DNA of 64,000 nt from Arcticibacter sp045629565 (GTDB lineage Bacteria > Bacteroidota > Bacteroidia > Sphingobacteriales > Sphingobacteriaceae): contig NZ_JAZQRL010000132.1 in assembly GCF_045629565.1 (NCBI RefSeq), forward strand, positions 1-64,000, read 5' to 3'. Numbering within the stretch: the first letter of the stretch is position 1; the number at the start of each line of letters is the position of its first letter. The notes beneath the pieces are model-generated. The model saw only the letters and a program-made list of their open reading frames with translations, was not told the DNA's origin and made no database searches. Both the position numbers and the translations under genes were made by a program. Shown one piece after another: positions 8,398 through 17,845 of the stretch.

Positions 8398-11211
8398 ATG
8401 AAATATTTTAACCGTATCGTTATCATGCTTGTTGCCCTAGGCTCAAGCGCTTTGCCGTCATCGGCTCAAAAAAAGCTGCCATTGGATTCGCAGGTTAAAA
8501 CAGGCAAGCTAGCTAACGGCTTTACTTATTATATACGAAAAAACACAGAACCTAAAGCCCGGGTACAGCTCTATCTTGCCATTAAAGCCGGTTCTATTCT
8601 TGAAAATGAAGACCAGCGAGGACTGGCGCATTTCATGGAGCATATGAGTTTTAATGGAACCAAGAACTTCCCTAAGAACGAGCTTGTTAATTATTTGCAG
8701 AAGTCAGGAGTTCGCTTTGGCGCAGATCTCAATGCCTATACCAGCTTCGACGAGACAGTCTACCAACTTCCCTTACCTACAGATGATCCCGAGCTGCTGA
8801 AGAACGGGATGCAGATCATGCGGGACTGGGCGCAGGATGCGTTGCTGGACACAGATGAGATCGAAAAGGAGAGGGGTGTTGTGCTGGAAGAAAAACGATT
8901 AGGAAAAGGCGCACAGCAGAGGATGCAGGATAAATATCTGCCAACAATTCTGAACAGCTCCCGTTACGCAAACCGCCTTCCGATAGGTACGGATGAGGTG
9001 CTAAAAGGGTTTAAGCCCGAGACGATCACTCAGTTTTATAAAGACTGGTATCGGCCGAACCTTCAGGCATTAATTGTGGTGGGAGATATTGACGTTGCAC
9101 AGATTGAACAAATGATAAAGGATAAGTTTTCTGATCTGAAAAATCCTCCTAAAGAACGTAAGAGGATTGAGTACAAGATTCCCCTGTTAAATAAAAATCA
9201 GTTTGTTGCTGTTACCGACAAGGAGATGCAATATACGGTTGCTCAGGTTATTATTAAGCATCCGGAAAGAGAAATTAAGACTACGTCTGATCTTAGACAC
9301 AATATCATCCGTTCCCTTTATAACGAGATGATGGGAGCCCGATTCGGAGAGCTTATGAAACAGGCTGAACCTCCTTTTCTGCAGGGTGGGAGCAGCATCA
9401 GTTCGTTTTTGGCGGGTCTTGATGCCGCAAGTGCCGTTGTTGTGGCAAAACCGGGCGAGCTTGAAAAAGGATTTAAAGCCGTGTTTACGGAGGTCGAGCG
9501 CGTTAGGAAACATGGATTTACAGCAACCGAACTCGAGCGGGCAAAGGCTTCGTATATGAGCGGAATGGAAGCTGCACTGAAGGAAAAAGATAAGACCAAT
9601 TCGGCATCTTATGTTCAGGAATACCTTCAGTTGTTTTTGAAGGGAACTGCAAGTCCGGGTATAGATTATGAATACAATTTTGCGAAAACGGAAATTCCCG
9701 GTATTTCATTGAATGAAGTTAACAGCCTTACCAAGCAGTACCTGACGGAAATTAACAGGGACGTGATTATTATGGCTCCGGACAAGGAAAAGGAAAGTCT
9801 TCCAAAAGAGGAGACTGTCCGTTCATGGATTCAGTCGATCGCTAATTCAAGTATTGCCGCTTATGTTGACCAGGTTTCAGATAAGCCATTGATGGGGCAA
9901 GCGCCTGCACCAGGAAAAGTTGTCTCTGAAAAGAAAAATGAAAAGCTTGGTTTTACTGAATTAACGCTGAGTAATGGTGTCAAAGTTGTTCTTAAGCCTA
10001 CTGACTTCAAGAATGACGAGATACTGATTAACGCTTTCAGTCCCGGCGGCACATCGCTATATCCGGATTCGTTATATGAAACGGCATCTTTTGCCAGTTC
10101 TATCGTAGCGAGAAGTGGCATATCATCGTTTAACTCTATTCAATTGCCCAAGCTACTTAACGGAAAGCGAGTGAGCGTAAGTCCGTACATTACCGAACGG
10201 GCGGAAGGTATATCTGCTTTCGCCGCTCCGCAGGATCTGGAAATTGCTATGCAGCTGATTCATCTCTACTTTACCGAACCGAGGATGGATAAGGATATTT
10301 TCCAGTCAATCATGCAGCAGCAGCGGGGAGCTTTGGCTAATCGCGCCAATGATCCCAACAGCGTATTTGGTGATACCATTGCCGCAGTGCTGGGCAATTA
10401 TAATATCCGTCGTACAGGGCCGAGTGTTGAAAAACTAAATATGGTTAGAGAGGGTAAGCTGCTGGATATTTATAAGGATCGTTTCGCTGACGCCAGTGAT
10501 TTTACGTTCACATTTGTAGGCAATTTTGAACTTGAGCAGATCAAGCCTCTTCTGGCCACTTATCTAGGATCGTTGCCGTCTACAAAGCGTGTTGAAGAGG
10601 CCAGAGACCTGAATATTAACACACCGGAAGGGGTTATCACGAAGAAGGTATATAAAGGGCAAGAGCCTAAAGCTACAGTACGACTGGTATTCAGTGGCTT
10701 CTATGAATATAATGAAGATAATAATAATCAGATCCAGGCATTGGGCGAAGTTCTACAGATTAAGCTGATTGAGCGCCTGCGTGAGTTAGAAAGTGGAGTG
10801 TATAGCCCGGGCGCAAGAGCAGGATATAGCAAGTTCCCAAAGAACAAGTATTCATTTACGGTATCTTTCGGTTGCGCACCTGAGAACGTAGACCGCCTGA
10901 TTGCCGCTACGCTGGATGAAATTGAGAAAATAAAATCCAACGGGGCAGATGCGTCAGATGTGGAGAAGTTCCTGGCAGAAGAAAGACGGACTACGGAATT
11001 GCAGTTGAAGCAAAATAGCTTCTGGGCAAGCTACCTGAGCTCAGCTTATCAGCTTAAAGACGATCCCGAAGAGATCCTGACTTATCTGGATTCATTAAAA
11101 AAAATTACTCCCCAGAGCTTAAAAGCTGCAGCGAACAAATATTTGAGCGGAAAAAACATGATCAAGCTGATTCTCCTTCCGGAATCGGAGGCAGCAGCGA
11201 AGGCTAACTAG
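8398..11211 (+). CDS. Periplasmic M16-family (insulinase/PqqL-like) zinc metalloprotease
   Basis: This secreted 937-residue protease has a signal peptide ending near SSAQ. The N-terminal active M16 domain carries the inverted zinc motif HFMEH (H78, E81, H82) and the downstream zinc-ligand glutamate in the RGVVLEEKR region near residue 160. Three further M16-type domains follow, giving the full-length clam-shell architecture. The C-terminal half, starting near LGFTELTLSNGVKVVLKPT, is the non-catalytic partner domain. Such enzymes degrade unfolded peptides entering the clam shell. The physiological substrate cannot be read from sequence. The xseA gene follows after 7 bases, so the two are probably co-transcribed although functionally unrelated. 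Confidence 0.94.
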   Translation: MKYFNRIVIMLVALGSSALPSSAQKKLPLDSQVKTGKLANGFTYYIRKNTEPKARVQLYLAIKAGSILENEDQRGLAHFMEHMSFNGTKNFPKNELVNYLQKSGVRFGADLNAYTSFDETVYQLPLPTDDPELLKNGMQIMRDWAQDALLDTDEIEKERGVVLEEKRLGKGAQQRMQDKYLPTILNSSRYANRLPIGTDEVLKGFKPETITQFYKDWYRPNLQALIVVGDIDVAQIEQMIKDKFSDLKNPPKERKRIEYKIPLLNKNQFVAVTDKEMQYTVAQVIIKHPEREIKTTSDLRHNIIRSLYNEMMGARFGELMKQAEPPFLQGGSSISSFLAGLDAASAVVVAKPGELEKGFKAVFTEVERVRKHGFTATELERAKASYMSGMEAALKEKDKTNSASYVQEYLQLFLKGTASPGIDYEYNFAKTEIPGISLNEVNSLTKQYLTEINRDVIIMAPDKEKESLPKEETVRSWIQSIANSSIAAYVDQVSDKPLMGQAPAPGKVVSEKKNEKLGFTELTLSNGVKVVLKPTDFKNDEILINAFSPGGTSLYPDSLYETASFASSIVARSGISSFNSIQLPKLLNGKRVSVSPYITERAEGISAFAAPQDLEIAMQLIHLYFTEPRMDKDIFQSIMQQQRGALANRANDPNSVFGDTIAAVLGNYNIRRTGPSVEKLNMVREGKLLDIYKDRFADASDFTFTFVGNFELEQIKPLLATYLGSLPSTKRVEEARDLNINTPEGVITKKVYKGQEPKATVRLVFSGFYEYNEDNNNQIQALGEVLQIKLIERLRELESGVYSPGARAGYSKFPKNKYSFTVSFGCAPENVDRLIAATLDEIEKIKSNGADASDVEKFLAEERRTTELQLKQNSFWASYLSSAYQLKDDPEEILTYLDSLKKITPQSLKAAANKYLSGKNMIKLILLPESEAAAKAN

Positions 11212-11218
11212 TTGCTCT

Positions 11219-12544
11219 ATGAATACCTATCTCACACTTCAACAGCTATTGCTGAACATCCAGGGGCAGCTCCGTCAGGCTTTCCCCGGAAGTTACTGGA
11301 TCAAGGCAGAGCTTGCCGGGGTGAGGCGTGTAGGGAGTCATGTTTACTTTGAACTGATACAGATCAGCAGCGGCCAAAAGGTTGCGCAGATTAAGGGTAC
11401 GGCTTTCTATGGTGAGGGTACACAAGCGATTCACGCCTTCGAGCAAACGACAGGCCAAAGGTTTACGGAAGGAATCAAGATAGGATTGAGAGCTGCTGTG
11501 AGCTACCATCCCGTCTATGGACTGAGCCTGAATCTCCTGGAGTTGGATGCAGAGCTGACGATTGGTGGTATCGAGCTGCAACGGAAGCAGACCCTTGACT
11601 TGCTGTTACGTAACAACGCAATGCTTTTGTCTCTACAAGATGGGGTATACATTACCCCTAATAAGCTGCTGCCATTACCCCCGGTTGTTCAAAAGGTTGC
11701 GATTATTACATCAAAAACATCAGATGCATATGCGGACCTGATGCATTGTCTGGAGACAAATGATCACGGCTACCGGTTTCATACGGAGCTTTATGAAGCG
11801 CTGGTTCATGGATATAATGCGGCGGCATCTATAATGGAAGCTCTTGGAAAGATCAAGGCTTCTGGCATCCGCTACGATGTGGTTATACTGACCAGAGGAG
11901 GAGGCGCTCCGGCGGATTTTCTACCCTTTGATGACTACGATCTGGCTCTGAACATCGCATTGTTCCCAACGCCAATCCTTACGGGTATTGGACACCAGAT
12001 GAATCAGGGAATTGCTGACTTCTTCGCCAGGGTTCATATGAAGACACCGACCATGGCAGCCCAGTTCCTGATAGACCATAACCACTTGTTTGAAAAGAGG
12101 CTTAGTATGATGTCAGGAGCTATTAACCAAACAGCTACATCCCTGATGGCGTATAAAAACAGCCGCTTTATGATGTTGCAGTCAAGGCTCGGCTCGGCGA
12201 CGAAAGAGGCCCTTCAGCATAAATGTTATCAGCTCCGGAATGTAGAGTCGGGTCTGTATCCGGCAACCTTTCGACTTTTGAAAAATCAAGATTCAAAGAT
12301 CATGATGAAGTCTGCTCAAATCAGTTTTCGTCTGCCTTTTTATTTCGCTGCCACACAGAAAAATCTCCTGCATTTGAAGGAACATATACAGAGCCTTAGT
12401 CCCGATCGTTTGCTAAGAAGAGGATTCGCCATGATTCGAAAAGACGGTAGTTATGTTGTTGGAAGTGAATTGAATGAGGGGGATAACGTTGAAATTGTAC
12501 TACACAAAGAGAGCTACGAAGCTGCTATCACAAGAAAATTATAG
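11219..12544 (+). CDS. xseA: Exodeoxyribonuclease VII large subunit
   Basis: This is the catalytic subunit of the single-strand exonuclease that, with XseB, processes DNA ends during repair. The 441-residue protein begins with an OB-fold domain (about 5-105, containing GSYWIKAEL and HVYFEL). The catalytic domain (about 130-330) includes VAIITSKTSDAYAD, the VVILTRGGGAPADFLPFDDYDLA block and GIGHQMNQGIADFFA. A coiled-coil region and a short C-terminal segment with the conserved RGFAMI follow. The small subunit gene xseB starts 2 bases after the stop. Confidence 0.96.
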   Translation: MNTYLTLQQLLLNIQGQLRQAFPGSYWIKAELAGVRRVGSHVYFELIQISSGQKVAQIKGTAFYGEGTQAIHAFEQTTGQRFTEGIKIGLRAAVSYHPVYGLSLNLLELDAELTIGGIELQRKQTLDLLLRNNAMLLSLQDGVYITPNKLLPLPPVVQKVAIITSKTSDAYADLMHCLETNDHGYRFHTELYEALVHGYNAAASIMEALGKIKASGIRYDVVILTRGGGAPADFLPFDDYDLALNIALFPTPILTGIGHQMNQGIADFFARVHMKTPTMAAQFLIDHNHLFEKRLSMMSGAINQTATSLMAYKNSRFMMLQSRLGSATKEALQHKCYQLRNVESGLYPATFRLLKNQDSKIMMKSAQISFRLPFYFAATQKNLLHLKEHIQSLSPDRLLRRGFAMIRKDGSYVVGSELNEGDNVEIVLHKESYEAAITRKL

Positions 12545-12546
12545 CT

Positions 12547-12753
12547 ATGACTGAAGAGATGACATACGAGAGTGCATTTGCTGAATTGGATAAGATCTAT
12601 CAGGAAATAAACAATGAGGAGGTATCGGTGGATCTGCTTGCAGAAAAAGTAAAGCGGGCGGCTGTGCTGATTGAATTTTGCCAGACCAGACTCCGCTCTA
12701 CTGAAGATGAGGTGAATAAGATTATAGCCAGTATGCCAGGCAAGGTCGATTAA
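12547..12753 (+). CDS. xseB: Exodeoxyribonuclease VII small subunit
   Basis: This short helical protein of 68 residues has the typical XseB pattern: MTYESAFAELDKI, then a hydrophobic heptad region and VKRAAVLIEFCQTRL. It binds the XseA coiled coil to form the holoenzyme. Its stop codon overlaps that of the convergent gene on the other strand, and both stops lie within the shared palindrome TTAA. Confidence 0.94.
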   Translation: MTEEMTYESAFAELDKIYQEINNEEVSVDLLAEKVKRAAVLIEFCQTRLRSTEDEVNKIIASMPGKVD

Positions 12754-13304
12754 TCGAGAGTTTGAAGAGCGCGCATAAAGACGGTATATATTTCCCTTAA
12801 AAGGGCAGGATCTGTGATCCCTGCCTGAATCTTTAACTCCAGGAACGGGGCCTTCTCGTCGTTTTCTTCGAGAGCATAGTCGACAATACCAAAACTAAGG
12901 TCCTCGTATGCCAGAAGGATTCGCCTCAACTGGTCATCCGCAAAAAGGGTAGCCGTTTTTAATTCACTATTCGTTTTTACGATGAATTTCTCGTCGAACT
13001 CGACATAACCGAGCACAGCATCCTGCATGCCAAAGAACTTACCGATCTCATCAATAAATCCTTGTTTGTGTATGGAGAAGCGAAAGGCATCGCGACTGTA
13101 TAAGTAGGAGCTGAAGGTTGTAAAAGCGGTTCCGCTTTCGAATCCGCCGCCAAGATCAATTCCTATGTCAAGCACTACCCTGCGGCCTGCCTGGTCCAGT
13201 ACTACGTGGTAATCAAGAAGGTCCTTATTTGTAATATAGTCTGAGTTTAGTTGTGCCCAGATCTGATCTTCTGTTTCTCCTGAAATGATATGTTCTTGCT
13301 CCAT
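12750..13304 (-). CDS. Conserved-looking hypothetical protein, 184 residues
   Basis: I do not recognise a named family. The protein is soluble and acidic, with no signal peptide or membrane helix. It has alternating hydrophobic strands (YHVVLDQAGRRVVLDIGIDLGGGFESG) and a central region FSIHKQGFIDEIGKFFGMQD followed by more strands and helices. This suggests a compact alpha/beta fold like those found in small immunity-type or housekeeping proteins. The start ATG at 13304 has no competitor. The gene is convergent with xseB and sits behind the short membrane protein gene on the same strand, 72 bases downstream of it, so the two may form a small operon. Confidence 0.75.
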   Translation of the reverse strand: MEQEHIISGETEDQIWAQLNSDYITNKDLLDYHVVLDQAGRRVVLDIGIDLGGGFESGTAFTTFSSYLYSRDAFRFSIHKQGFIDEIGKFFGMQDAVLGYVEFDEKFIVKTNSELKTATLFADDQLRRILLAYEDLSFGIVDYALEENDEKAPFLELKIQAGITDPALLREIYTVFMRALQTLD

Positions 13305-13376
13305 TAAGTTCGGTTTCTTAATAAACCGATATTGGCTAGTTAAGTTTTTGGATCCTACATCTATGCGCGATTGGAC

Positions 13377-13814
13377 TTACACCCTCATGTGGTCGGGGTG
13401 CCAGTTCTGGATGGCGTTTTTAATCGCGCCGGGATCAAGGTTCTGGTCAAGGGCTCTTTGGATTAACGCGACAAGTTCTGGATCTGATGCGAATCGTAAA
13501 GCTGCCAGCTGCGAGAACGATAGCCGGTTTTCAACCTGATCGAAAGGGACACCAGTTAACTGAAAGTAACGAAGACGCATTTCCAGTCTTACCGTACGAT
13601 TTTGATTCGTCAGGGCATAATGCTGCCGGGTCATGTAGGATAACCAGCAAAGGAGGATCAGAATGGCAGTGATAAAGGAGAAGACTACTCTATTCTCAGC
13701 GTCTGTAATTGTATAAAAGGCCGCGGATATGATTAAAAGCAAAATCACCGGATAAAAAATGAAATGGTGAGGGGCGTAGAAGCGGATGTGATTATTGATA
13801 TCCTGTTTTTCCAT
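13377..13814 (-). CDS. Small membrane protein of the DUF6526 type
   Basis: With the ATG at 13814 the product is 145 residues. The frame extends to 13892, but the extra sequence is unlike the family and would overlap the start of the divergent peptidase gene. The protein opens with MEKQDINNHIRFYAPHHFIFYP, then two adjacent membrane helices (about 22-42 and 48-65). A cytoplasmic tail contains RLRYFQLTG and ends in IQNWHPDHMRV. This layout matches the small DUF6526 membrane proteins of Bacteroidota. The function is unknown. It is divergent from the M1 peptidase gene with only 46 bases between start codons. Confidence 0.8.
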   Translation of the reverse strand: MEKQDINNHIRFYAPHHFIFYPVILLLIISAAFYTITDAENRVVFSFITAILILLCWLSYMTRQHYALTNQNRTVRLEMRLRYFQLTGVPFDQVENRLSFSQLAALRFASDPELVALIQRALDQNLDPGAIKNAIQNWHPDHMRV

Positions 13815-13860
13815 GTGTGAAGTTCTTTTTTTGATGCTTTTGCAGTAATTTTCCCCGCAA

Positions 13861-15768
13861 ATGTATACATCAATGTTTCTTAGGACAAACATGTCAAGGC
13901 TGGTCGGTGTTTTTTTTATTTCTATGGTGCTAGGTTTTGCAGAACTTCGGTCTCAAACGCTCGATGAAACGAGGGATATAATAGGGGCATATGGAAAGGC
14001 AACACGGTCGCTATCCGGGAAGCCGGGGGAGAAATATTGGCAGAACAGCGCCGCATATGATATCTCTATCAACGTCTTGCCGCCTTCGCGGACTATCAGC
14101 GGATCAGAAACGATTACCTATCAGAATAACAGTCCGGACACGTTAATGTCCATCGTTATTAAGCTAATTCTTAATGAGCACAAACCGGGCGCGGCACGTT
14201 TTGGACGCGTCGATAAAGATTATTTAACGACTGGCATTAAGATAGAAAAGTTGCTGATTGATGGAAAAAAGAGCCGATGGACAAGGAATATGGGAAAGGG
14301 CACATGGCAGGAGCTGCCTCTGGCGGAGCCACTGCTGCCCGGTGCAAAGGTGAAGATGGAGATTGACTGGAATTATCCCATTTCACGTAAAGCAGGTCGG
14401 GAAGGTATGCTCGACCCGACAACTTTTTTTCTCGCTTATTTTTATCCCAGGGTAGCCGTCTATGACGATTATGCAGGCTGGGATAAATCGGATTTTAACG
14501 GAGGACCAGAGTTCTACAATGATTTCAATGACTATAATTTAAAGATTTCAGTTCCTGCAAATTATGTTGTTTGGGCTACCGGTGTCTTGAAGAATGCTGA
14601 GCAGGTCTTGCAGGCGGGAGTCATAGATCGGTTGAAGCAGGCGGCTGAGTCGGACTCGACGATTTCGATAGCTAGCCTGGAAGACCTCAAAGGACAGGAG
14701 ATCACGAAGCAGAACAAGATAAATACCTGGCACTTTGAAGCCTCAAATGTTCCGGATGTAGCTGCAGGATTAAGTGATCATTATATCTGGGATGCCTCCA
14801 GTGTTATTGTAGACAGCACGACTGGCAGAAGGGCTGAGATGCATGCGGCATATTCGGATACGGCTTCTGCTTATAGAGAAATGGTGCAGGACGGAAGATA
14901 TGCGCTGAACTGGTTTTCTCATCACTTGCCGGGTGTACCATATCCTTATCCGAAAATGACAGCATTTGAGGGTAACGCCGACATGGAGTATCCGATGATG
15001 ATTAATGATACCTCCATTGAAGGCCCGAATGGAAGAAGGGTGACGAACCACGAGATTGCGCATTCCTGGTTTCCCTTTTACATGGGTACTAATGAAACGC
15101 GCTATGCCTTTATGGACGAGGGCTGGGCCAGCACGCTTGAACTGCTCATAGGTCGCAGTTACGCGGAGAGAGATGTAATTTATGATCTTTACAAGCTGAA
15201 GCGCGTAAAACCCTGGATCGAAAGCGCGCGTCGGGGAGGAGAGGTGCCAGTTATCACCCCTTCCAATGAGCTGAAAGCAGCATACCGGTTTAATGCATAT
15301 AACAAGCCGTCGCTCGCCTATCTAGCGCTTATTGATCTGTTAGGTGAAAATCTTTTCAAAAAATGTCTTTTGGAATATATGGGAAGGTGGAACGGAAAGC
15401 ATCCAATGCCATGGGATTTCTTTTACACGTTCAATGACGTCTCGGGCAGATCATTAAATTGGTTTTGGAAGAGCTGGTTTTTCTCCAGGAATTATATTGA
15501 TCTCTCGCTTAGGAAGGTTGAGAGATCTGATAATGGATACATTCTGTATATACGCAATACTGGTGGTTTCATTGTGCCATTCGACATAGTGATCAGCTAC
15601 GGTGATGGTACACTCGAAACTGTACACCAAACGCCTGCTATTTGGGAGCAGAATGGAAAGGAAGTTATTGTTAATCTCAGATCCCGTAAGTCGATCCGAG
15701 AGATCAAACTGGACGGTGATCTTTTTATGGACGCGAATGTCAATGATAATATGTGGAGGGACAAATAG
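13861..15768 (+). CDS. Exported M1-family metallopeptidase
   Basis: This zinc aminopeptidase-like enzyme of 635 residues has a hydrophobic signal at its N-terminus. In-frame ATGs at 13873 and 13891 are alternative starts, and the last gives the most compact signal peptide. The gluzincin motif HEIAHSW starts at H397, and the second zinc-binding glutamate lies in the FMDEGWAS block about 20 residues later. The substrate-binding GxMEN element is present only as a variant, GNADMEYP. The N-terminal beta domain contains the family's typical SGSETITYQN strand. Proteins of this shape occur widely in Bacteroidota periplasm, and peptide substrates are assumed rather than known. It leads the gene run that continues with the BatA-like gene 25 bases downstream. 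Confidence 0.9.
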   Translation: MYTSMFLRTNMSRLVGVFFISMVLGFAELRSQTLDETRDIIGAYGKATRSLSGKPGEKYWQNSAAYDISINVLPPSRTISGSETITYQNNSPDTLMSIVIKLILNEHKPGAARFGRVDKDYLTTGIKIEKLLIDGKKSRWTRNMGKGTWQELPLAEPLLPGAKVKMEIDWNYPISRKAGREGMLDPTTFFLAYFYPRVAVYDDYAGWDKSDFNGGPEFYNDFNDYNLKISVPANYVVWATGVLKNAEQVLQAGVIDRLKQAAESDSTISIASLEDLKGQEITKQNKINTWHFEASNVPDVAAGLSDHYIWDASSVIVDSTTGRRAEMHAAYSDTASAYREMVQDGRYALNWFSHHLPGVPYPYPKMTAFEGNADMEYPMMINDTSIEGPNGRRVTNHEIAHSWFPFYMGTNETRYAFMDEGWASTLELLIGRSYAERDVIYDLYKLKRVKPWIESARRGGEVPVITPSNELKAAYRFNAYNKPSLAYLALIDLLGENLFKKCLLEYMGRWNGKHPMPWDFFYTFNDVSGRSLNWFWKSWFFSRNYIDLSLRKVERSDNGYILYIRNTGGFIVPFDIVISYGDGTLETVHQTPAIWEQNGKEVIVNLRSRKSIREIKLDGDLFMDANVNDNMWRDK

Positions 15769-15793
15769 GGTTATTTATGTGTATTTTTGACTG

Positions 15794-17830
15794 ATGCGAT
15801 TCATTGTTCCCGAGTTTCTGTTTGCGCTTGGCTTAATTGCAGTTCCTGTAATTGTTCACCTTTTTAATTTCAGGCGATTTAAAAAGGTGTATTTTTCGAA
15901 CATATCGTTGCTGAAGAAAGTTGAACTGCAGACCACGGGATCGCGCCAGGTCAAGCGCTATGCTTTACTGGTGTGCCGCTCACTGGCGGTAATCTTTTTG
16001 GTGCTTGCTTTTGCACGGCCATATATAGCTGATAACGGAAGTGATAGTGATATTAATGCTGAATATGTCAGCGTCTATGTCGATAATTCATATAGCATGG
16101 AAGCAATCAGCAGGGAGGGCAGCTTACTTGAAGAGGCAAAGAGCAAGGCTAAGGATATTGTGTCAATGTACGGGCCAAACATCAGGATTCAGCTGGTGAC
16201 CAACGATTTCGAGGGCATTCATCAGCGTTTGATGACAAAAGAAGAATTTCAGGATGCTGTCGACACTATCCGGATAAGTCCACGCAGTCGTAACTTCAGG
16301 CAGGTGCTTGACAGGCAAAATATGTTGTTCAGCGGAAAAGCAGCTCAATCAAAGGTTACCTACTTTTTATCGGATTTTCAACGTAACCTTCGGGACGGGC
16401 AGAGGATAAGTGCCGACACTTCCAACCGCTACTCATTAGTCAAATTAAGAGCGGAAGGGCTTACGAATATCTCAATTGATTCTTTATGGTTTTTATCGCC
16501 ATTGCATAAACCCGGGGAATCAGAGCAACTAGTGGTGAGCTTAAGCAATAATTCAGATAATATGGCGGAGCAGGTGTCTGTCAGATTGCAGGTGGCAGGT
16601 CAGCAGAAAGCACTGTCAACTGTTGATATTGAAGGCAGGCGGCAGGTAATGGATACATTAACTTTTAATTCGCAAGAAAGCGGTTGGCAGGAAGCAAGTG
16701 TAGAAATTGTTGATAATCCTTTCAACTTTGATGACAAGTATTTCTTTACATATCCTGTCAGGGAATCTTTGCCGCTTCTTATACTGGATAAGAAGGAGGC
16801 CAATCTGTATATTAACGCAGTATATCAATCTGAACCATTTTTTGAAGTGGAGCATGCAGATGTTGGAAGTGTAAACTATTCAGGTCTCGACGCTTATCCA
16901 ATGATTGTCTTGGCTGGCCTGTCAAGCATTAGTGAAGGACTCAGTCAACAACTGTCAGAATATGTTCGTAAAGGGGGCACTCTTTTCCTATTTCCTCCGC
17001 AGGAGGGAGACTTGTCTGATTTGACGAGCCTTAATTCCCGTCTCGGTATTGACCAACCCCTAGGACGGATCAATGAAGCAGTAAGGGCTGACTACATGGA
17101 TACTCGCCATCCGATCTTTGGTGATGTTTTCCAGTCCTTACCGAGGAATATGAATCTTCCCTCAGCGAAATCCTATGTGCGGTACTCAAATTTAATAAGA
17201 AGCAGCCGTCGCGTTTTACTCAAATTCGAGAACGAAGACTTCTTTCTTGCTCATTATACTGTAGGAGCGGGACAGGTGTTCTTGTCAGCGGTAGCCGCCG
17301 AGGAAGGCAGTTCGAATTTAGTTAGACATCCGTTATTCGTCCCTATCATGTATCAGTCGGCCTTTTCAAGTTTGCGTGATCAGCCTCTTTATTACACGCT
17401 TGGTAGAGAGGAACTGATCAATATTCAGAATTCGGATTCAGGTACCAGGGAGGGGCTGAGACTGAGAGCTGGAGACAGGGAAATCATTCCAGACATCAGG
17501 CAAACAGAAAGCGGTATCAGGTTGTTTATCTCAGACGAGGCAATGAAGCCTGGAATTTACGATCTGATACGTGGGAGCCATTTAATAAGTAAGGTAGCCT
17601 TCAATACCAATCCATCCGAATCGGACTTAAGCTATTTAGATGATGACATGCTTGAGGAGGTGTTTCCAAAAGGAGCTTTCAACCTCTATGATACAGGTGA
17701 CAATACATTGGCATCAGAAATAAAAGCCGCAAATTATGGTGTGCAGTTGTGGAAACTTTGTCTAATTTTATCCCTGATTTGCCTTGCTGCGGAAATCCTG
17801 CTCTTGCGTTACTACGGGCAGAAGACTTAA
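15794..17830 (+). CDS. BatA-like membrane protein with von Willebrand-type domain
   Basis: This 678-residue protein begins with the Bacteroides aerotolerance (BatA) N-terminal signature, FLFALGLIAVPVIVHLFNFRR, then a second membrane helix near residues 58-75. A periplasmic VWA-like domain follows (about 90-220), but the metal site reads DNSYSM, a variant of the usual DxSxS. A large beta-rich middle region and a glutamine-amidotransferase-like segment (about 330-440) lead to a final membrane helix near 650-670. The family belongs to the wider Bat/MoxR context, where it is linked to stress tolerance or envelope assembly. Its exact role is not known. It is followed after 15 bases by the dihydroorotase-like gene, a pairing that suggests co-expression. 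Confidence 0.85.
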   Translation: MRFIVPEFLFALGLIAVPVIVHLFNFRRFKKVYFSNISLLKKVELQTTGSRQVKRYALLVCRSLAVIFLVLAFARPYIADNGSDSDINAEYVSVYVDNSYSMEAISREGSLLEEAKSKAKDIVSMYGPNIRIQLVTNDFEGIHQRLMTKEEFQDAVDTIRISPRSRNFRQVLDRQNMLFSGKAAQSKVTYFLSDFQRNLRDGQRISADTSNRYSLVKLRAEGLTNISIDSLWFLSPLHKPGESEQLVVSLSNNSDNMAEQVSVRLQVAGQQKALSTVDIEGRRQVMDTLTFNSQESGWQEASVEIVDNPFNFDDKYFFTYPVRESLPLLILDKKEANLYINAVYQSEPFFEVEHADVGSVNYSGLDAYPMIVLAGLSSISEGLSQQLSEYVRKGGTLFLFPPQEGDLSDLTSLNSRLGIDQPLGRINEAVRADYMDTRHPIFGDVFQSLPRNMNLPSAKSYVRYSNLIRSSRRVLLKFENEDFFLAHYTVGAGQVFLSAVAAEEGSSNLVRHPLFVPIMYQSAFSSLRDQPLYYTLGREELINIQNSDSGTREGLRLRAGDREIIPDIRQTESGIRLFISDEAMKPGIYDLIRGSHLISKVAFNTNPSESDLSYLDDDMLEEVFPKGAFNLYDTGDNTLASEIKAANYGVQLWKLCLILSLICLAAEILLLRYYGQKT

Positions 17831-17845
17831 AAGATTAACGATCAA